DNA of 64,000 nt from Diabrotica undecimpunctata (taxonomy: Eukaryota > Arthropoda > Insecta > Coleoptera > Chrysomelidae), in the NCBI RefSeq assembly GCF_040954645.1, contig NC_092808.1, forward strand, positions 114,926,049-114,990,048. The letters run 5' to 3'. Under the pieces are notes generated by a model. The model was not told the origin of the DNA. It was given only the letters and a program-made list of their open reading frames with translations, and made no database searches. Below, one piece after another: positions 58,851-64,000 of this stretch. The position numbers and the translations under genes are program-made. The stretch's first letter is position 1; every line of letters begins with the position of its first letter.

Positions 58851-59167
58851 GCTATCACTTTGCCATCGTTGTCTGAAAGTGGAATCTGATTTTGTCTTTC
58901 AAAATTAAGATTCGACTGTTACTGTTCCTGTCTGTGAGTAAGTATCTTAGCTAGGTGTAACATATGTTCTACTATTTTATATTCTGCAAGAATTTGAGTA
59001 TTACCTTATTTGCAGAAACTATAAAACAGGCCTCCTAAAATCCAGCTTTGGTTTGATTCTTCATGCTTTAGTCTTAAAAACAAAAATTAAATTTTAAACT
59101 TAAAAAACTTAAGCTATGTAAAAAACATAATTTTCTTGAACCTTTTTAAACAGAATATTAAATAGCT

Positions 59168-60545
59168 GAGAAGATTTATATCGCATGTTAGGATTCGATC
59201 AATTAACTTTGTACTCAGCCTTTTAAGTAAAAAAATCAAAATTTGTCTTATGGTAAATCTATTTTTATTCATAGTACCCTATCATATCTCGTATGTCGTT
59301 ATACGTTCATTAATATTGAATTTACTGTGTAGTGCCCTTTTAATAGTCGCCTTGTTTATTTTTTCTATCTGAATATATTCGTTATATCCTCCCCTTTCAT
59401 TTGCCATGTCGCATGTTAGGATTCAATCAGTTGTTTATTTTGTACCTAACCTGAGGCCTTCTTTAAGTCAAAAAATCAAAATTTGTCATATGGTAAATCT
59501 ATTTTTATTCATAGTACCCTATCATATCTCGTATGTCGTTATACGTTCATTAATATTGAAGATACTGCGTAGTGCCCTTTTAATAGTCGCCTTGTTTATT
59601 TTTTCTATCTGAATATATTCGTTATATCCTCCCCTTTCATTTGCCATGTCGCATGTTAGGATTCAATCAGTTGTTTATTTTGTACTGAAAATAAGGCCTT
59701 CTTTAAGTCAAAAAATCAAAATTTGTCTTATGGTAAATCTATTTTTATTCATAGTACCCTATCATATCTCGTATGTCGCTATACGTTCATTAATATTGAA
59801 GATACTGCGTAGTGCCCTTTTAATAGTCGCCTTGTTTATTTTTTCTATATGAATATATTCGTTATATCCTCCCCTTTCATTTGCCATGTCGCATGTTAGG
59901 ATTCAATCAGTTGTTTATTTTGTACTGAACCTGAGGCCTTCTTTAAGTCAAAAAATCAAAATTTGTCATATGGTAAATCTATTTTTATTCATAGTACCCT
60001 ATCATATCTCGTATGTCGTTATACGTTCATTAATATTGAAGATACTGCGTAGTGCCCTTTTAATAGTCGCCTTGTTTATTTTTTCTATCTGAATATATTC
60101 GTTATATCCTCCCCTTTCATTTGCCATGTCGCATGTTAGGATTCAATCAGTTGTTTATTTTGTACTGAAAATAAGGCCTTCTTTAAGTCAAAAAATCAAA
60201 ATTTGTCTTATGGTAAATCTATTTTTATTCATAGTACCCTATCATATCTCGTATGTCGCTATACGTTCATTAATATTGAAGATACTGCGTAGTGCCCTTT
60301 TAATAGTCGCCTTGTTTATTTTTTCTATATGAATATATTCGTTATATCCTCCCCTTTCATTTGCCATGTCGCATGTTAGGATTCAATCAGTTGTTTATTT
60401 TGTACTGAACCTGAGGCCTTCTTTAAGTCAAAAAATCAAAATTTGTCTTATGGTAAATCTATTTTTATTCATAGTACCCTATCATATCTCGTATGTCGCT
60501 ATACGTTCATTAATATTGAAGATACTGTGTAGTGCCCTTTCATTT
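59168..60545 (+). repeat. 240-bp satellite-like tandem repeat organised as 480-bp dimers
   Basis: Nearly six units start at about 59168, 59408, 59648, 59888, 60128 and 60368. The last four full units alternate between two variants ('gtactgaaaataaggcc' and 'gtactgaacctgaggcc'; 'gtcgct' and 'gtcgtt'), so 480-bp dimers have been copied. The 68-residue open frame in each unit is a by-product of the repeat and has no known motif. Confidence 0.93.
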
Positions 60546-61395
60546 AACGTATCACACGCTCCAATGTCGAAAGTGTATTTTTTCTGCCTCAACAACGTTT
60601 TTACAGCTTTTAATTAATTACATTTAATTTTGGTAGATGTTGGTAGTTCAGATTTCTTTTCTAGGTGGCGTAGTTACCTTACTGAATAAACAGTGTGACT
60701 TTTCATCCTAGCCTTTTATATAGATAGATTCTTCCAATTTTAAATGTACGTAAAAATATGAGTTTGACTAACTACGTTATGAACGTAGTGATCCTACAGT
60801 GGGATCTTTAGGCTATATGACTTTTTTCATTTCATTATTTTGTTATTAATAAGTTGTGATTGTGAAAATATATATATTCTATTCTAACTTGTATTCATAG
60901 TTCGCTACTTGTGTTTTTATAATCCTATTTTTATTATAACTGGTATTGTAAAATTCAAATTTTCAAAATATAATTTATAATTCGAATGTATTATTATTTT
61001 TTCATCTATAGAAATTAGTTTCCTCATTAGCTCTTCGTTTTATGAGATTTCTCACCAGTAACAGTGAATACAGTGTGATTTTCTAATGAATACAAAAAAT
61101 TAATATTCGATTAATCAAAACTGATGGATTCAACATAATACATTTTGAAGGGCAAACAGTAATAATTATTTTGGGAAACTATTGATAATTGTCGAAAACG
61201 CTAAATTTAGGAAAGTATTCATTATTCCGAAAATCTAATTAAATTTTATTTCGCCACAAGTCACTTTTTTCCTATTTATTTTCGAGCAGTGTATTAAAAA
61301 TTATATTGAGCAGTGTATCAAAAACTGGAATTTATCTGCGCGTGGAAGTAATGCGCGTGAAAAAAATGGAACATGAAGAACAAAGGACTGGCGGC
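60546..61395. other. Right subterminal region of the P-type element, non-coding
   Basis: AT-rich, with no gene seen. Confidence 0.4.
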
Positions 61396-61434
61396 AGAGT
61401 GAACCTACTGATTCTTTATAAGCAATATACTGTG
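61396..61434 (-). repeat. Right terminal inverted repeat of the P-type element
   Basis: Mirror of 49510-49548 with one mismatch, followed directly by the CTGTAGC target copy. Confidence 0.9.
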
Positions 61435-61441
61435 CTGTAGC

Positions 61442-62256
61442 ACGCTGTAGCCCTTTAGCTAACTTAACCGACACAACCAACATTTTCTGCAGAGAATTCT
61501 TTGTTTTATATTGTAAATACCAAATTTATACTTTTGCCTAAAAATCTACTTTTAAAAGCTTTCTCTCTTTGTATTTGATTTGAGCTTTTCTTTCAGCACA
61601 GTTTACAAAAATTTTTTGAGGGCTACGTCTAGAATTACCTTTGTTAGCTATGGAAGTAAAAGCTGAAATTAAGGATGAGTTTGTTGAAGATGACTTAAGA
61701 TATATAAAAAATCAACTATCCACATCCCTTAATCTGGATAACTTAGGGAATGAACTAGAAGATAGCTCAGGTAAGAAAATAGAATCCTAGTAAACAATGT
61801 GATTTAATTCCTATTTTTATTAGTTATGGCAATAAAAGCTGAAATTAGGGAAGAGTTTTCTGAAGGTGACTCAAAATATATAAGGAGGCAGTTATCTACA
61901 TCTCCCAATCTGGGAGTCTTGAAGAGTGAACCAGTGGAATATAATTCAGGTGAGATAAATAATAAAAGGGTGAATTTTTTATTCTTTATTATGGTTTTAA
62001 ATATATTTAGCTGTATATAAGCTTAATTCTTTTCTGTATGTTTTGCTATAAATGTCACTATAGTGTTAACTGTTGGTGCATTTCGGTCTTAGTATAATGT
62101 TTTCCTGGTTCATTTCATGACACTTTAGATTATTGGGTACTATAGTGGGTCCCACCTTGACTTTAAAGTACAGGTTCTTGTGACCAACAGTGATGCCAAA
62201 TTCCATCAGAGACAGGTTTGGAGCAAATATACTTTTTTTTCTATAGGATAACTGTA
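61442..62256 (+). repeat. Segmental duplication, right copy (counterpart of about 46-895)
   Basis: Matches the left copy through the upstream region, both acidic exons and their introns. It lacks the TTAGG-bearing insertion and the 1.7-kb block at 895-2597. Confidence 0.8.
61650..61949 (+). CDS. Two acidic 5' exons of a third zinc-finger gene (61650-61770 and 61824-61949)
   Basis: Same structure as 263-574: ATG at 61650, GTAAG donor, ATTAG acceptor, GTGAG donor, both phase 1. Residues read [18 protein letters not shown]... and then [18 protein letters not shown]...[10 protein letters not shown]. The matching finger exon must lie beyond the window. If the gene is alive, its original upstream region is now 18 kb away, behind the hAT and P elements. 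Confidence 0.6.
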
Positions 62257-62296
62257 AATAACTTAGGAATTAATATTATTGACATTTTGTAGCTGT

Positions 62297-63133
62297 CAGG
62301 GGTTCTAAAACATTTTTTTTTTTCGAAAAATACTTTTATGTGAATAAAATAAAATAATTTTGTATAAAACATTTGTAAATGTATTTAAGCACATACATAT
62401 GTCAAACCTTAATAAATATGCAGGTACCTACATAAATAATTAAAATGTATTTAAACTGTGTATTTTACATTTCTTCTGTACTCCCGCCTTCCTCACTTTC
62501 ACTGCCACTGTTGCCATTAAGGTTCATTATAACTGGGTCGATATTGTCAAGTAAATTATCCATATACCACATCTATTCTGTTTTTCTATACTAATTATGT
62601 GTCACATGTAATTATTCCATTTTTGTGGAATAACTTGAGAGTATGCTTCATGTATTAGATTTTCTACTTCCTTCTTAAAGTTTGTGTTATGTCTTGCCAC
62701 AAATCTTTTTATTTCACTCCATACCAGCTTTATCGGATTTAGTTTACAGTGATATGCAGGTAATTTTAGCAACTTAACATTTTTACTTTTTGCAATTTCA
62801 TCTACAATATTCTCATCATACTGCGATTTTAAATGAGCTACAACATCCCACAGTTCAGATTTTAGGTAATCTTCTTCAAAATAAATATCCTTTGAACGCA
62901 ACCACTCCTTTATTTCTTCATTATTTTCAGAATTGTTCGGAATTCTTTCCAACTTTCTGGAGTGATACGACACATTGTCCATTACTATTACAGTTGTATC
63001 AGGAATATTTGGAAGAATATTTAGTTAGAAGAATATATAGTTTTAAACCAATTTTCAAAAAGAGGTCCATCCATTTCGTCATGATAGTCTGCTGTATTTT
63101 TCTTTGCTAAAAAAATTATTTCTGCTCCAATAA
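62297..63133 (-). mobile_element. DD82E-like Tc1/mariner relative, right copy, cut by a piggyBac element
   Basis: The left terminus CAGGGGTTCTAAAACA is at 62297. Homology to 2631-3320 continues to 'gctcca' at about 63129, where piggyBac-like terminal sequence starts. The far end is not in the window. Confidence 0.65.
62602..63129 (-). pseudogene. DD82E-like transposase, right copy
   Basis: It contains MDNVSYHSRKLERIP (second catalytic Asp) and YHCKLNPIKLVWSEIK, where the third catalytic Glu is Lys; 82 residues separate the two positions. Upstream, YHDEMDGPLFENWFK is in another frame, so there is a frameshift near 63020. It keeps the segment deleted from the left copy, but both share the Lys. 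Inactive. Confidence 0.7.
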
Positions 63134-64000
63134 CCCTTGTGTGCATACCCGGGTGCACACCACGACTCATTTTTTCATATAAGTTGATTAAAAATTAAAA
63201 TTTTTCTTTGAACGCCCTAATTGTCGTTATATAACTCAATTTTAAGGCAATGGTTCATTTTGGGATATTTTAGAATTTTTTTAAGCACAAATAATCGAGT
63301 TCAAATTATACATATGACGCAGACACACCCGGGTACCCCATAGAAAAATTCAATTTTGAGTAATTTATTTGGTTCATGCATATGAAATAATAATAATAAT
63401 GAAAATTTATGTTAAAAACCAAAAAAAAAGATTTATTTATTGCATTTTAAACACTTAGCAAAAGTTACTGCATGTTCATCACAGATAGGCTTATCACATT
63501 CAAAGCAAGCCTTTCGTGTTTTCCTTATGTTCTTGATTGTTTGTTTGTCACAAATATGAACCGATGACTTTCTTCCTGATGCATCTCTTTGAATCGCTGC
63601 ACCTGGAGCAGTCTCCACGGGAGTTACTGGCCGACCGATAACACTTTCAATAGCGATCTTGGTGTTATAATTTCTCATTATTTGAATGTTAAAATGAGGT
63701 ATGAAGCTAGTGAAGCAACATCTAGCATGTTAAAAAACATGACCACTGGCCATCTCAAAGTGCGACGTTTTGTAATATATCTACTGATCATTTGGTCCAT
63801 AGTGTCGACGCCAGCTTTATATTTATTGTAATCTGTGATAATATGAGGCTTCCTTTTGGCATCATCGTTTACAGCTATGTCGGAATGCAACGTTGATAAC
63901 AATATAACTGCTTAATTTTTTTTTTTTTTCGGAACATATGAGCACATTTTTACTCTTTCATGGTATCCAAAAACAGTAGAGTATACTTCTCTCGATTTAT
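63134..64000 (-). mobile_element. piggyBac-type element, partial (runs off the window)
   Basis: CCCTTGTGTGCATACCCGGG with its palindromic continuation (GGTGCACACC) at 63134 has the CCC start and hairpin character of piggyBac ends. The flanking ATAA could be a mutated TTAA. A related sequence (ACACACCCGGGTACCCC) lies at 63322. The transposase end is on the minus strand. Confidence 0.6.
63433..63902 (-). pseudogene. piggyBac transposase C-terminal part, frameshifted
   Basis: First frame: YNKYKAGVDTMDQMISRY (third catalytic Asp), then WPVVMFFNMLDVA, ending at a stop overlapping 63678. The next frame continues with a cysteine-rich zinc domain (CFECDKPICDEHA...CLKC). A 1-base shift separates them. 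The family differs from the copy at 13779. Confidence 0.75.

Larger units (their letters stand above)
49510..61434 (+). mobile_element. Large P-type element (11.9 kb) with 39-bp terminal inverted repeats
   Basis: CACAGTATATTGCTTATAAA at 49510 opens a 39-bp terminus whose mirror occupies 61396-61434, with one mismatch. CTGTAGC directly abuts both ends (49503-49509 and 61435-61441). This fits the 8-bp duplication of P elements minus one base. The outer flanks join up with the sequence at the window start, which acts as an empty-site paralogue. Inside are a THAP/P transposase gene (50054-57090), MITE-like insertions (57339-58480, containing 57738-58433, and 58582-58850) and a 240-bp satellite (59168-60545). 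Confidence 0.88.

Noticed and set aside
59406..60617. Five similar 68-83 residue open frames in tandem
   Set aside because: They recur with the 240-bp satellite period, lack known motifs and are best explained as by-products of the repeat.

Overview
The window is nuclear DNA from an insect with a large, repeat-rich genome. The evidence is AT-rich sequence, spliced genes with GT..AG introns, C2H2 zinc-finger genes with short acidic 5' exons, and a mix of P, hAT, mariner, piggyBac, Mutator-like, Harbinger-like, Penelope, BEL, Gypsy-type and non-LTR elements. The style of the zinc-finger genes suggests a beetle, possibly a leaf beetle or weevil; that is inference. No bacterial-type features are present.

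Host-like genes. One C2H2 zinc-finger gene family occurs three times on the + strand. Paired acidic exons lie at 263-574, 30779-31075 and 61650-61949, and zinc-finger exons at 20248-21698 (16 fingers) and 33958-35048 (12 fingers). Every exon junction seen is phase 1. The third locus runs off the right edge. The first and third loci lie in a segmental duplication (about 1-895 plus 2598-3320, against 43628-43671 plus 61442-63129).

Left part (1-20 kb). The presumed first intron of zinc-finger gene 1 is filled with elements: a LINE tail, a DD82E-type Tc1/mariner relative (2631-4572), a solo LTR (4882-7148) split by a Mutator-like element with a FLYWCH finger (4918-6903), two more solo LTRs, a LINE remnant, a remnant of an unnamed repetitive family, a Penelope terminal repeat with a hammerhead-like motif, an uninterrupted piggyBac transposase (13779-15596), a dead reverse transcriptase between inverted repeats, and a mariner with one nonsense codon (18872-20177).

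Middle (20-43 kb). Zinc-finger gene 1 is followed by BEL (-) and Gypsy-type (+) pol fragments. A 4.7-kb insertion (26096-30780) then appears to split the first exon of zinc-finger gene 2; it contains a Harbinger-like element, which in turn contains a mariner fragment. After zinc-finger gene 2 come LINE remnants, an LTR-like promoter region, and a 5.6-kb inverted-repeat element (37817-43402) holding an uninterrupted LINE reverse transcriptase reading frame.

Right part (43-64 kb). This is the most interesting part. A structurally complete 11.9-kb P-type element (49510-61434) has 39-bp terminal inverted repeats and a 7-bp target duplication. It carries a reconstructable seven-type-exon THAP/P transposase gene in which one small exon and its intron have been amplified in tandem (776-bp period). 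The same element contains three MITE-like insertions and a 240-bp satellite organised as 480-bp dimers. A complete 5.8-kb hAT element (43672-49500) with a perfect 8-bp target duplication and an open three-exon transposase gene sits exactly at the P insertion point. Both interrupt the duplicated upstream region of zinc-finger locus 3. Beyond it are a second DD82E copy and a piggyBac fragment at the window edge.

All reading-frame, splice and repeat statements come from manual reading. Family names rest on recognised motifs, not on database searches.
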